A DNA stretch of 64,000 bases from Pelecanus crispus (GCF_030463565.1 NC_134643.1:215812583-215876582); one strand, 5' to 3'; shown: positions 36,329 to 47,975, counted from the first letter of the stretch. Numbers and translations are program-made. The notes: generated by a model not told the origin, from the sequence alone.

Positions 36329-37599
36329 AATTAATGGGAGGAGCCTTTAGATCTTTTTCTGCAGCTGATGTTTAAAGAAGTTTTAGTGATATAGTTGAGA
36401 CTTACTGTCTCTCTTTAAACAGTGTCCTTTTCATCAGTTTGAAATTTCTGGATATTGTATCTAAGGATACTTTAATAAAATAGTGAGATAGTAAACCATA
36501 TTCCTGAAATATTAGATTCTTTCCATGGTAAGTAGCACCTTCCTTCCTTTTTAAGAAAAATGTGACATCATTCTCTAGGAACTCCCCAGGAGACAGAAAA
36601 CAGAGGTACTAACTTTAGATTCTTGGCATTTAGGTAGCATAAAACACATTTCTGGTTAGCATACTCACTTTTTTGCTTTAAGTCCTTCACAGCGTGAACA
36701 GATGTGCAAAAGACCCAGGTAGCTTTAAAAATTGTGTGTAGAAATTAATTATTTTTTTGAGAAGAGCAATTAGATGCTCAATCCTGCAAATTCTGAGCTT
36801 TCTAGCCCTCATCTAGGAAAGCAGTTCTCCATTTAATCTTAAGCACAGAAATAATGCTGTGGATAAGGACATCATTAGCTGGGGGCCAGAAAATGAACAG
36901 CCTTGTACGATTAAACTGTTTGCTCCACCAGCTATTTATCTGTAGCTTGCTTAACCTGAATTAAGGAATGGGGAGCTCTCTTTCTCCCAGGGGAAGACCA
37001 TGCTCATCAGAATTTGTACAACAGCTAGTGAACGTAACAGAAAGCAGGATTATCCATCTGTAGCTTCAGAAATATGGCTTATCTCAAGAGTGGTGTACAA
37101 CTTATTTTACATGGTACCTTGTTATACATTTAGCAGCCTGTCTCACACACTCTTTATTCTTCAAAGGCCATATAAGTGTTATCATAGCTACAGTTCACTG
37201 TAAGGCAATTCCATGGTATTTGTCTGAGAAGTAGGACGTAAACCCAATACCACTATTGTTTTTTGTGTCCTCCCAAGTGACAGACACTCCCTGCTTTAGG
37301 GCTGAGGGAGTCTATTTGAGTATGTTGTTGGACATGCACAATGAGACATTTCCTGCTGGCTTTGTATATGCTATGCTGAATACAATTCAGTAATGTCATG
37401 CTGTTTTGAAAAAGGCAAACTTGATTTTCAGATGCATAACCAGAACTCTTAGAAAATACATAAAGTAATTTTTCTGTCTTACTAGGGATTGCTAAGGCAT
37501 TAGAAAAATATCTCCGGTTTGGGGCTTCGCACTTCAAGAAAGAAGTAAACCCTAATTAGAGCTAATCTTGAGCAAAGCAAATATCTACTAGTTTTACAA
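36329..37599. other. Presumed intronic unique sequence
   Basis: No repeat or coding signal recognised. Confidence 0.55.
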
Positions 37600-37930
37600 T
37601 CTGTGAGGAAGGATTGAACAAACTAGGGAGAGGATTGAGAGGCACATGATAACCTCAAATAAGTGAAGTGGGAAGGATATAATCCATTCCCATGACTGTG
37701 GTGAACACAAACAAGCCTCAGTCACAACAAGGAAGTTTCAGATTAGACACTAAAAAAACCATTTTAATGGCAAGAAGAAGTAAGTGCTGGAACACCTTGC
37801 TTTGAGTCTGCCATTGGAGGCTGAAGAAAAAGTTAAATACACATTTGTCATTACTGGCCTAGATAATGCTGTTCCGTGTTTTGAGCATAGGAAGGATGAG
37901 ATGACTTTGAAGGCCTTTTCCTGCTGTATG
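37600..37930 (+). mobile_element. Ancient CR1 3' end
   Basis: The order of diverged motifs matches old amniote CR1 families: AGGATTGAGAGGCACATGATAACCTCAAATAAGTGAAG, later CAGATTAGACACTAAAAAAACC, AGTGCTGGAACACCTTGC, and GGCCTAGATAATGCTGTTC followed by GGATGAGATGACTTTGAAGGCC. No octamer tail survives. The divergence suggests an age well beyond the other copies. Confidence 0.7.
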
Positions 37931-40638
37931 GTAAATAGGATAAAAGACAAGAATAACAAAGGAGCAGGGACATCTTTATCAGAATGTATTTACATCATGG
38001 TAACCAGAATTTCTCTTATGTATTTTCATAACTGTATCTGACGTTAGAAGATAGAGAAGTCAGGAGAAAGAAAGAAAAAAATAATTTTTTTCTGTTTTAG
38101 AATGACTTTTGGAGAAAGATAGAGTTTAGTCCAGGGTGTGTGTTAAGATCAGTCTAACGTCTAAGGCCTCCCAGCATCATCTTATACCTAAAATATATTT
38201 GTTCAGTTAAAATCAAGTGGGCATTCAGCTCTTTCAATCGTATTTGGAAATTTACTGTAAAGTACATTTGGCAAGAGAATTTCAAAATTGTGTGTGTAAT
38301 TTCAGACTTCTTGAAAATTCCAGCTGCAATGAATAAGGACAGTTAGCAATGAACTTGTCAAAAAAATAATATACCACTTCACAACATAGAAGAAAAACTG
38401 TGCAATATCTATAAAGGCCTAAAGTGTTTTGTCATTTTTGTGGCTGTTTACAGGGTCTGGTGTTCACACTGCTCTGAAAAGTAAGGTCCAATGTTTTTTC
38501 TTTCTCTTTGGCTGACTGCAGAATGAAGTTTAATATTATATTACTGCAATGACTAATCTACAAAAGTAGAGAGAAACTTTTCTAATTCATAAAAAATGCT
38601 TAATCAACATTTTGAGAAATCAAAGATTTTAGATGTCTTTTAAGTGCTTGGAGGAAGTACATGTTCCTTGATACACCTAAGACACAGCATTTGGACTGGC
38701 TGTAACTACATTCATAAGACAACCAAAAAGGTAAGTTTTTGCCATCGGTAACAAAATAGAAAGCACAGAATGCTCATCTAGTTGGAATTATTATCATTAT
38801 TTCCATAATTTACCCAATGGACTTTGTTCCTAGATTTCAGTTTCATCAGACAGAAGATTATATAAATTTATAAGAAGTACATTCGCTTACTGGAATGGAA
38901 AGATCCCTTAATTACAAGCAGTAGCTACTAAAAGCCAAATATCTAGCCAGGGTGTCAAAAAGATACACATCTGCACTGTTTTAAACGTTGATAGTTGGGT
39001 TTATAGAAAAGAAAATAAGTTCTGATCCTGACTTTGGGTGCAATGAACTAGATTGATATTTCATGAAGCACTCTTGCATATTGGTTTTGTTACCCAAATT
39101 AACAGGAAAAAGGGAATTTTCATACCTTCTTTCAAACTTAGTAAGACTTGATATTGTAGGAATTTAATCACAGAACAAACTTTTTGGTAAGGTCAGGACT
39201 TCTAAGGGCTAAGTATCTGCCTTCTGAAAAGAAAAATGAGTTCTGATGTCTCTTCCAAAACCAGAAACAATTGCAATTACCAACCATTTTTTAAAGGTTT
39301 TTTTTCTTTCTTTGGTTTCAAACTGACTAAAATGATCAATTCTATATCATGGCATTTTATTTTTTATCAGGTGGTGTTTTGGTTGTTACACACTTGTTTA
39401 ACAAGTTTTTATACATTGCATACAGACATCACGCTCTTAGCTCTATTTCCCCCTGGCTACAGTCATGTTTGTCCCTGTGTACTCTTCTGCATCCATTACT
39501 CTTGTCTTCTTTAGCCTACAAGGGCCTAGCTTCAAGATAGGCAAATTGTTTCTACACAGTCTATTGTGCAGACTCTTGCATTTTTCTCTGCCCCTTCCTC
39601 TCCTACTGTTGAACTTGGGTCGCTGTGTAACAACAAACGTAAGGAGTAGGGACAGGCAAGGCAGAAAGTGAATGAATATGGCTATAATGTATTGGCAGGT
39701 TTTTTTAAATACCAAGGATTGATGACTCAGGATAGATATTTTATTCTAACCTTAAGGGAAAACTTAAGCAGGCAGAACTAAGGACTGGGTAGGTTTTTGT
39801 TTCTCTTCCCAGAGAGGCCCAGCAATTACGGCTCAAATGGTGTGCAGGAAGACATTAGCTGTTCCTGGAGAAAGGCTGATGCTACTTACTTCCTCACTAC
39901 TAATTTTTGTGTCTAGTTTTGACTTCTTTGATTAATTTTTTTTTACAGTATTTAAGGTCTTGTAGTTCTTGATTTTTTTTAAACAGGTAACTTTTAAATC
40001 TGTTTAAATCACCTGTGTCAACTATTTTTTTTCTCACAATCCATCAGAAAAAAAAAAAACCCAGCTTGTTAGCCTAGTTCAGATGAAACTCCATTCATGT
40101 CAGCAGGAATGAAGCCACCAGAAGTGGACACTGGCAGCAGGTGGAACAGAGAATTGTCTTTCACACATTGACATTTGAATTGCCTGTGACACTGCAAGCC
40201 AAGACCTAAGGTAATCTTTGATTAATCGAGACATTTTAACCTAGTATAATGTTCAACAGGTGTTACTAAGAGAATGTTTAACATAATGCTCCAAACAAGT
40301 GCCAGATGGGTTTTTGTTTTCTTTGAATATGACAGTTTAAAAGTGGTGATACACTCCTTTGTAGTTATGTTTCATGATTTCTGATATTAGTGGGATATAC
40401 TGCAGATCGTGATGTAATGGAAATGGACAGGCAATGTATTTTCACTAGAACCACAGTATTTTAGAGACTTTAGCAAAAATATAACATAGACAATGAATCA
40501 AAGCTGGTCCTTGATCTGTGGAACATTCAGGTTATTTCTTTTTAGGAAGCATATGTTCTATGAAACTTTAAAATATTTGCTGAGTATAATTATCCTATGG
40601 TATGTATAAGGAATATTCTCTACAATCACTGGGAAAAG
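37931..40638. other. Presumed intronic unique sequence
   Basis: AT-rich with several A or T runs of 8-12. The frames near 39236-39715 on both strands overlap one another and show no family resemblance. Confidence 0.55.
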
Positions 40639-41402
40639 AATCATAGAATCATGGAATCACAGAATCATTTAGGTTGGAAAGAACCTTTAAGATCACCGAG
40701 CCCAACCATTAACCTAACACTGCCAAGTCCACAACTAAACCATGTCCCTAAGCACCACATCTACACGCCTTTTAAATACCTCCAGAGATGGTGACTCCAC
40801 CACTTCCCTGGGAAGCCTCTTCCAATGCTTGACTACCCTTTCCATGAAGAAATTTTTCCTAATATCTAATCTAAACCTCCCCTGGTGCAATTTGAGGCCA
40901 TTTCCTCTTGTCCTATCACTAGCCACGTGGGAGAAGAGACCAACACCCACCTCACTACAACCTCCTTTCAGGTAGTTGTAGAAAGCAATAAGGTCTCCCC
41001 TCAGCCTCCTCTTCTCCAGACTAAACAACCTCAGTTCCCTCAGCCGCTCCTCATAAGGCCTGTGCTCCAGACCCTTCACCAGCCTTGTTGCCCTTCTCTG
41101 AACACGCTCCAGCACCTCAATGTCTTTCTTGTAGTGAGGGGCCCAAAACTGGACACAGTATTCCAGGTGTGACCTCACCAGTGCCGAGTACAGGGGGACA
41201 ATCACCTCCCTGCTCCTGCTGGCCACACTATTCCTGATACAAGCCAGGATGCTGTTGGCCTTCTTGGCCACCTGGGCACACTGCTGGCTCATATTCCTTC
41301 TCTGCCAGGCATCTTTCCAGCCACTCTTCCCCAAGCCTGTAGCATTGCATGGGGTTGCTATGACCCAAGTGCAGGACCCGGCACTTGGCCTTGTTGAACC
41401 TC
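40639..41402 (-). mobile_element. CR1 LINE, 3' part (split by an LTR)
   Basis: This is the 3' portion of a long minus-strand CR1 that resumes at 41949. The tail (AATCATAGAATCATGGAATCACAGAATCATTTAGG) is at the low-coordinate end. The ORF2 C-terminal domain, up to the [21 protein letters not shown] region, reaches 41402. It encodes one long open stretch (40735-41334) but has a frameshift around 41290-41330. Confidence 0.93.
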
Positions 41403-41948
41403 TGACCTGGTTTCACCTGAGACAGAGTTAATTTTTTTCCTAGTAGCTGGCATAGTGCTGTGTTTTGGATTTAGCATAAGAATAATGTCGATAACACACT
41501 GAAGTTTTTAGTTGTTGCTAAGTAGTGCTGACACTAGCCAAGGACTTTTCAGCTTCCCATGCTCTGCCAGGTGCACAAGAAGTTGGGAGGGGGCACAGCC
41601 AGGGCAGCTGACCCAAACTGGCCAAAGGGCTATTCCATACCATATGACATCATGCTCAGTATATAAGCTGGAGGGATTTGGCCAGGGGGCAGCAATCGCT
41701 GCTTGGGGATGGGCTGGGTATCCATCAGTTGGTGGTGAGAAATTGTATTGTGCATCACTTGTTTTGCATATTCTTTTGTCATTATTATTATTATTATTTT
41801 CTCTTCCTCTGCTGTGCTATTAAACTGTCTTTATCTCAACGCACAGGTCTGGGGTTTTTTTTCCTGACTCTCTCCCCATCCCACCAGGAGGGAGGGTGAG
41901 TGAGCGGCTGTGTGGTGCTTAGCTACCGACAGGAGTTAAACTACAACA
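41403..41948 (+). mobile_element. Solo LTR, ERVL-like, nested in a CR1
   Basis: The 546-bp LTR begins TGACCTGGTTTCACCTGAGAC (canonical start one base changed) and ends AAACTACAACA. CR1 sequence continues across it after removal of one copy of the target duplication: ACCTC at 41398-41402 and GCCTC at 41949-41953, one substitution apart. It holds an intact TATATAA at 41660-41666, TGACATCA upstream of that, and an ATT microsatellite. It lies antisense to the receptor gene. Confidence 0.93.
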
Positions 41949-43275
41949 GCCTCATACAATTGGCCTCAGCCCATCGATCCAGCCTCTCCAGATCCCTCTG
42001 CAGGGCCATCCTACTCTCAAGCAGGTCAACACTCCTGCCCAACTTGGTGCCATCTGCAAACTTACTGAGGGTGCATTGACCCCCTCATCCAGATCATTGA
42101 TAAAGATATTAAACAGAACTAGTCCCGATACTGAGCCCTGGGGAACACCACTTGTGACTGGCCACCAACTGGATTTAACTCCATTCACCACAACTATTTG
42201 GGCCTGGCCATCCGGCCAGTTTTTTACCCAGCAAAAAGACGCCTGTCAAAGCCATGAGCAGCTAGTTCTTCCAGGATAATGCTGTGGGAAATGGTGACAA
42301 TGGCTTTACTAAAGTCTGGGTGGACAACATTCACAACCTTTCCCTCCTCCACTAAGTGGGTCACTTTGTCATGGAAGGAGATCAGATTGGTCAATCAGGA
42401 CCTGCCTTTCATAAACCCATGCTAACTGGGCCTGATCACCTGGTTATCCTGTACGTGCTGTGTGATGGCACTCAAGATGAATCGCTCCATAATCTTCCCT
42501 GGCACCAAGGTCAGACTGACAAGCCTATAGTTCCCCGGATCCTCCTTCTGTCTCTCCTTGTAGGTGGGTGTCACATTTGCTAACCTCCAGTCAACTGGGA
42601 ACTCCCCGGTTAGCCAGGACTGCTGATAAATGATGGAAAGTGGCTTGGTGAGCACTTCCAACAGCTCCCTCAGTACTCTTGGGTGGATCCCATCCAGCCC
42701 CATAGACTTGTGTGTGTCTAAGTGGTGTAGCACATTGCCAACCATTTCTCCTTGAATTAAGGGGGCTTCATTCTGTTCCCTGTCTCTGCCTTCCAGCTCA
42801 GGGGGCTGGGTACCTGGAGGACAACTGGTCTTACTATTAAAGATTGAGGCAAAGAAGGCATTAAGTACTTCAGCCTTTTCCACATCCTTTGTCACAATGT
42901 TTCCCACTGCAATAAAGGATGGAGATTCTCCTTAGCCCTCCTTTTGTTGCTGATGTATTTATAGAAACATTTTTTATTGTCTTTTATGGCAGGAGCAAGA
43001 TTAGATTCTAGCTGGGCTTTGGCTCTTCTAATTTTCTCCCTGCATAACCTCACAACATCCTTGTAGTCGTCCTGAGTTGCCTACCTATTCTTCCAAAGGT
43101 CATAACCCTCTTTTTTTCCCTGAGTTCCAGCAAAATCTCTCTGTTCAGCCAGGCTGGTCCTCTCCCCCATTGGTTCATCTTTCAGCACATGGGGACAGCC
43201 TGCTCCTGCACCTTTAAGATTTCCTTCTTGAAGAATTCCCAGCCTTCCTGGACAGGAAGCCCTTCAGGACTGTGC
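41949..43275 (-). mobile_element. CR1 LINE, 5' part of the LTR-split copy
   Basis: This continues the CR1 from 41402. It covers the RT with [25 protein letters not shown], the segment EKAEVLNAFFASIFNSK, HLDTHKSMGLDGIHPRVLRELLEVLTKPLSIIYQQSW and KEDPGNYRLVSLT. It then reaches the linker between endonuclease and RT (FLQEGNLKGAGAGCPHVL-like region) before ending at 43275. The catalytic box near 42050 is frameshifted. The endonuclease domain is missing. Confidence 0.92.
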
Positions 43276-44152
43276 TATATGCAGAGCAGAAGGAGACTGT
43301 TTACTGTGGCAGTTATCCTTTTATAATGCAGCTACCCAAAGGCTTTGGGAGAGCTTTCTGTTCAGAAGAAATCCAGGTCTAGACACCCTGAAAGTTAGAT
43401 GCCTGCGTTTTCACAGAAAAGTCTGGAATCCAGACTAAATAGGGTTTAAACCTTAGTCATGCACTTTCTGGATGAAAGCACTATGCTGTTATGTAGAAGA
43501 TGAGAAGAGGAACTTTTAATTTTATGATGAAACAATACAGACACCCCATTGTGGGATTGTTTAGTGGGGAATGCTCTGTACACCCTTTTGTCAAGCTGTG
43601 CTGCAACACAAAGAATGCAGGATTCACAGGAATACAAGCTCAGCATGTAAAAAGGAGCTTGAGATTGTGGTTTAGTGACTTGCAGACTGCTGGACTGGGA
43701 TAGACTTGTTTCTTGGCCCTACATCTGCAACTATGAGTTGGTGCTGGAAGTTACATTTGCAGGAGCTGAATTTTAGACTTGTAAGGTGTAGCTCTCAGGT
43801 GTCAACATAGTCTTGCTGAAAAGAGGCACCTAAGTTGCACTGTTGATAAATATGTTTTTGAGATCATGATTTTGGCATGCTTGGCAGCTAGGTATGAATA
43901 TAACCCAGTGAGGAAAGCCTCCGGTTTTTCTGCATGCTCAGGCTTCTTCTCCCTGTGGTTAAATACGGGAGCACCGGTACTTGCTGCGAGTTTGTTGCCA
44001 TGAGTCTCATAATAGACTTCAGGTACAAAAAAATATTTCTAGTGTTATGCTGTTAAAAACTTAGTGACGACTTGAGATTTGTAACCTCTAGGTTTATAAT
44101 TTTGCTCGCCTGTGGCTTCCTCTGGCGCGGGTAGGGACAGTGGTGACTCTCT

Positions 44153-44169
44153 ATTGCCACCTAGTGCAC
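44153..44169 (-). promoter_or_regulatory. Candidate CTCF-binding site
   Basis: The minus strand reads GTGCACTAGGTGGCAAT, which fits the CTCF core (CCAnYAGRKGGCRS) at nearly every informative position. It lies in a short unique, locally GC-richer patch (44105-44210) between repeats. Motif match by eye only. Confidence 0.4.
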
Positions 44170-44410
44170 CAGACACAACAGAGACAGTGCATCGCACCCG
44201 CTAGTAGGGCAGAAGGGAAAAGCAAGTGGTTGGTTCTTCCAGAGCAAAAGTCTGATCGCTAATCAGATAGTATGTTTATGGGGTGATGACTACTTTTCTG
44301 GGCTTCTGATACTTTGTGAGATTGCAGGAACTTTCCTAGTACGGGGTGTTTTCAGAAAGAAAAGGGGAAGCAGAAAAAGCAAGACAGGCTCTTCTAGAGA
44401 ATTCCCTATT

Positions 44411-44512
44411 ACCTAGTGGTTAGGACACTTCCATGATAGAAGAGCCTTTCTTTGGAAAGGGACTTGAGCCTATGTCTCCCATAGTCGCAAGCGAGTACCC
44501 TACTAACCAGGC
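44411..44512. repeat. tRNA-like inverted repeat, possible ancient SINE or hairpin element
   Basis: CCTAGTGGTTAGGACAC (44412-44428) resembles a tRNA box A, and GGGACTTGAGCC near 44459-44470 resembles a box B. GTACCCTACTAACCAGG (44495-44511) is an imperfect reverse complement of the first arm, so the unit could fold into a hairpin of about 100 bp. I associate this wording with old, dispersed sauropsid repeats but cannot name the family. Confidence 0.4.
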
Positions 44513-44869
44513 CTGCTGCTCTTCTGGGGTTAGCCTGCTTGTCTCTTTCTAGGTTATGTTCAAGAATTTCACCCTAGAACCATAACACACAGGTTATTAC
44601 TTATATTGTAAGTGCTCCTCATCAGTCTGTCTCAAAGCAGGAAAAAAAAAATTAAAATCCTCATGATTGAACAGGTGGGAAACAGGTAGACAGTTACAGG
44701 GACTCTCCCAAGACACAGATTAGGAAGAACACTCAAGGTTCATGAGCCTTGCTCTTCTCTATTAGAAAATAACACCTCTATTAGGCACCCCTTGGAAAAA
44801 AATGGCAGCGCCTTTCCAGCTCACTGGTCCAAGATGTTACCGTAGTGGCATACTGGTACTGAGGGATGG

Positions 44870-45060
44870 AGCCGATAGAAGAACTAGACCTATTAAGCGA
44901 AGCTAGTGGGATTCAAAGCAAACAAAAGGAGGCAGTTGCTGCAATAGGTAGTAAACCTGTGGAACTCCTTAACAGATCTTGCAGATGCAAAATTTTACCT
45001 GTATTCAAGGGAAGGCTGGGAAAGTGCTTGAAAGAGACATCAGTTGAAGGTTACTAAACA
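44870..45060 (+). mobile_element. Ancient CR1-like 3' fragment
   Basis: CTGTGGAACTCCTTAACAGATC, GCAGATGCAAAATTTTACC and GTATTCAAGGGAAGGCTGGG follow the order of the terminal ORF2 motif of old sauropsid CR1/L2-like LINEs (the 'gtggaactcattgccacagga' and 'gggttcaaaaaagaatta' wording). Strongly diverged, no tail. Confidence 0.5.
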
Positions 45061-45164
45061 GACAGAACATACTAGATTCAGGAAATCCTCTGAGTTGTAA
45101 GGAGTCACAAGTTGAGAGAATACAGGAGAAGGATCATGTAGGGTTGCTCTGTTCTCTTTTTTTT

Positions 45165-45265
45165 TCATAGAACCATAGAGTCATAGAATCATTTAGGTTG
45201 GAAAAGACCTTTAGGATCATCCAGTTCAACCATTAACCTAACATTACCAAGTCCACCACTAAGCC
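45165..45265 (-). mobile_element. CR1 LINE, very short 3' end
   Basis: TCATAGAACCATAGAGTCATAGAATCATTTAGGTTGG is the reverse-complement CR1 tail and terminus, followed by about 70 bp of 3' UTR and ORF end. It stops at CCACTAAGCCAG. A separate CR1 begins only 70 bp further on, so this is an independent short insertion or a broken end. Confidence 0.88.
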
Positions 45266-45408
45266 AGTTAAGGGTAGAGTAGCAACCCCACGCCTCCTGG
45301 CTTGGTGGCTGGATTATTTATAATGAAAGTAAAAACTAGGAATCATTAAGATTGGAAAGGACCTCTAAGATCATCATTCCAATCATCAACCCAACACCAC
45401 CACGCCCA

Positions 45409-47355
45409 CTAAACCATGTCACAAAGTGCCACGTCTACACGTTTTTTGAACACTTCCGGGGACGATGACTCCACCACCTCTCTGGGCAGCCTCTTCCAAT
45501 GCTTGACTACACTTTCCGTGAAGAAATTTTTCCTAATATCCAACCTAAACCTCCCCTGGTGCAGCTTGAGCCCATTTCCTCTCGTCCTATCGCTAACTCC
45601 TTGGGAGAAGAGACCAACACCCACCTCACTACAACCTCCTTTCAGGTAGTTGTAGAGAGCGATAAGGTCTCCCCTCAGCCTCCTCTTCTCCAGGCTAAAC
45701 AACCTCAGTTCCCTCAGCCACTCCTCATAAGACCTGTGCTCCAGACCCTTCACCAGCTTTGTTGCCCTTTTCTGAACATGCTCCAGCACCTCAATGTCTT
45801 TCTTGTAGTGAGGGGCCCAAAACTGGACACAGTATTCCAGGTGCAGCCTCACCAGCGCCGAGTACAGGGGGACAATCACCTCCCTGCTCCTGCTGGCCAC
45901 ACTATTCCTGATACAAGCCAGGATGCTGTTGGCCTTCTTGGCCACCTGGGCACACTGCTGGCTCATGTTCAGCCGGCTGTCTACCAACACCCCCAGGTCC
46001 TTTTCCACCATGCAGCTTTCCAGCCACTCTTCCCCAAGCCTGTAGCGTTGCATGGGGTTGTTGTGACCCAAATGCAGGACCTGGCACTTGGCCTTGTTAA
46101 ACCTCATACAGCTGGCCTCAGCCCATCAATCCAGCCTGTCCAGATCCCTCTGCAGGGCCATACTACCCTCGAGCAGATCAACATTCCCACCCAGTTTGGT
46201 GTCATCTGCAAACATACTGAGGGCGCACTCAGTCCCCTCATCTAGGTCGTTAATAAAGATATTGAACAAGCCTGGCCCCAAAATGGAGCCCTGCGGAACA
46301 CCACTTGTGACCAGCCACCAACTGGACTTAACTCCATTCACTACAACTCCCTGGGCTCAGCTACCCAACCAGTTTTTTACCCAGCGAAGAGTATGCCCGT
46401 CCAAGACATGAGCTGCCAGCTTCTCTAGGAGAATATTATGGGAGACAGTGTCACAGGCTGTGCTGAAGTTCAGGTAGATGATGTCCACAGCCTTTCCCTC
46501 ATCCACTAGGCGGGTCACCAGGTCATAGAATAAGATAAGGTTGGTCAAGCAGGACCTACCTTTCATGAACCCATGCTGGCTGGGCCTGATCCCCTGGCTG
46601 ACCTGCACATGCCAGTTGAGCGCACTCAGTATGAAACACTCCATAATCTTTCCCGGCACCAAGGTCAGGCTGACAGGCCTGTAGTTCCCCGGGTCCTCCT
46701 TCTGGTCCTTCTTGTAGAAGAAGTCCTTCTGCTCCCTGTCCCTGTCTCCCAGCTCAGGGGCCTGAACACCCTGGGGATGACTGGTCTGGCTAGTAAAGAC
46801 AGAGGCAAAGAAGGCATTAAGTACCTCTGCCTTTTCCTTGTCCTCGGTGACAATGTTCCCCCCCACATCCAGCAAAGGATGGAGAGTCTCCTTGGCTCTC
46901 TTTTTATTGTTGATGTACTTATAAAAACATTTTTTATTATCTTTTACAACAGTGGCCAGGTTGAGTTCTTGCTGGGCTTTTGTTTTTCTAATTTCCTCCC
47001 TACATGACCTAACAAGATCCCTGTACTCTTCCTGAGTTGCCCGCCCCTTCTTCCAAAGGCGGTAAACTCTCCTTTTTTCCCTGAGTCCCAGCAAAAGCTC
47101 CCTGCTCAGCCAGGCTGGTCGTCTTCCCCGCCGGTTGGTCTTACAGCACATGGGGACAGGCCGCTCCTGCACACTTAAGACTTCCTTCTTGAAGAAGGCC
47201 CAGCCTTCCTGGACCCCTTTGCCCTTCAGGACTGCCTCCCAAGGGACTTTCCCAACCAGCGTCCTGAACAGGCCAAAGTCTGCCCTCCAGAAGTGCATGG
47301 TAACAGTTTTGCTGCCCCTCCTCTTTACGTTACCAAGAATCGAGAACCCTATCAT
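45409..47355 (-). pseudogene. CR1 ORF2 reverse transcriptase and C-terminal domain
   Basis: One reading frame continues for about 650 codons with two TGA interruptions (46359-46357 and 46128-46126). It contains [94 protein letters not shown] and FADDTKL, then the C-terminal RHLEYC-type and [10 protein letters not shown] segments. The part of the RT fingers containing the HLDTHKSMGxDGIHP motif is deleted, so the enzyme would be dead even without the stops. Confidence 0.88.
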
Positions 47356-47909
47356 ATCACGGTTGCTAAGCCCAAGACGGCCATGACATCTCCCATGAGT
47401 CCTTCTCTGTTTGTAAATAACAGGTCAAGTGAGGCACCTCCACTGGTAGGCTCACTTACCAGCTGTGTCAGGAAGTTATCCTCCACACACTGTAGGAACT
47501 TCCGAGACTGTTGCCTCTGTGCTGTGTTGTATTTCCAGCAGATGTCTGGCAAGTTGAAGTCCCCCATGAGAACAAGGGCTGGCGATTGTGAGATTTCTGC
47601 CAGCCGCTTATAGAATGCTTCATCTATCTCTACATCCTGGTTGGGTGGTCTATAGCAGATTCCCAACAGGATGTCTGCCTTGTTGGCCTTCCCCCTCATC
47701 CTTACCCATAAGCACTCAACCTTGTCATCAGCACTGTTGAGCTCTACACAATTGAAACACTCCCTAACATACAGAGCCACCCCACTGCCTCTCCTTCCAT
47801 GCCTATCCCTTCTGAAGAGCTTATAGCCATCCAGTGCAGCACTCCAGTCATGAGAGTCGTCCCACCATGTTTTTGTGATGGCGACTATGTCATAGCTATC
47901 CTGCTGCAC
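47352..47909 (-). pseudogene. CR1 ORF2 endonuclease domain
   Basis: The 186-residue open frame holds an exonuclease-endonuclease-phosphatase fold domain that nicks target DNA for LINE insertion. Visible motifs are ITKTWWDD (metal-binding region), RRDRHGRRGSGVALYVRE, LLGICYRPPNQD, VLMGDFNLPDICW (catalytic Asp/Asn) and the SGGASLDLLFTNRE segment. The first residues of the domain are lost by 5' truncation, and the frame shifts before the RT, so no full ORF2 protein could be made. Confidence 0.88.
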
Positions 47910-47975
47910 AAGGGCTTCCAGCTCCTCCTCAGTGCCTTTTGTACCTCCTCCTTTTTCCCTGAGTGCCTGCTTGTA

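Larger units (their letters stand above)
43276..44869. other. Presumed intronic unique sequence with candidate regulatory patch
   Basis: Holds the locally GC-richer patch with the CTCF-like motif and the tRNA-like inverted repeat. The rest shows nothing recognisable. Confidence 0.5.
45337..47943 (-). mobile_element. Near-full ORF2 CR1 LINE (endonuclease + RT)
   Basis: This is the longest CR1 here. On the minus strand it runs from the start of the apurinic-type endonuclease (47943) to the 3' UTR. The endonuclease frame spans 47909-47352 and includes ITKTWWDDSHDW and the catalytic GDFNLPD. The RT and C-terminal frame runs from 47355 to 45409 in a single frame. That frame is broken only by TGA codons at 46359-46357 and 46128-46126, and includes [11 protein letters not shown]. 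One frameshift near 47352 separates the domains. About 60-70 RT residues present in the 42-kb copy are missing near 46717-46728. The 3' terminus lacks a clear octamer tail. Confidence 0.94.

Noticed and set aside
40735..41334. 200-codon minus-strand frame as a possible host gene
   Set aside because: It is the CR1 ORF2 C-terminal domain, seen in many copies in this window.
45499..46245. 248-codon plus-strand frame
   Set aside because: It is the antisense shadow of the CR1 C-terminal domain; the same antisense frame recurs in the other CR1 copies.
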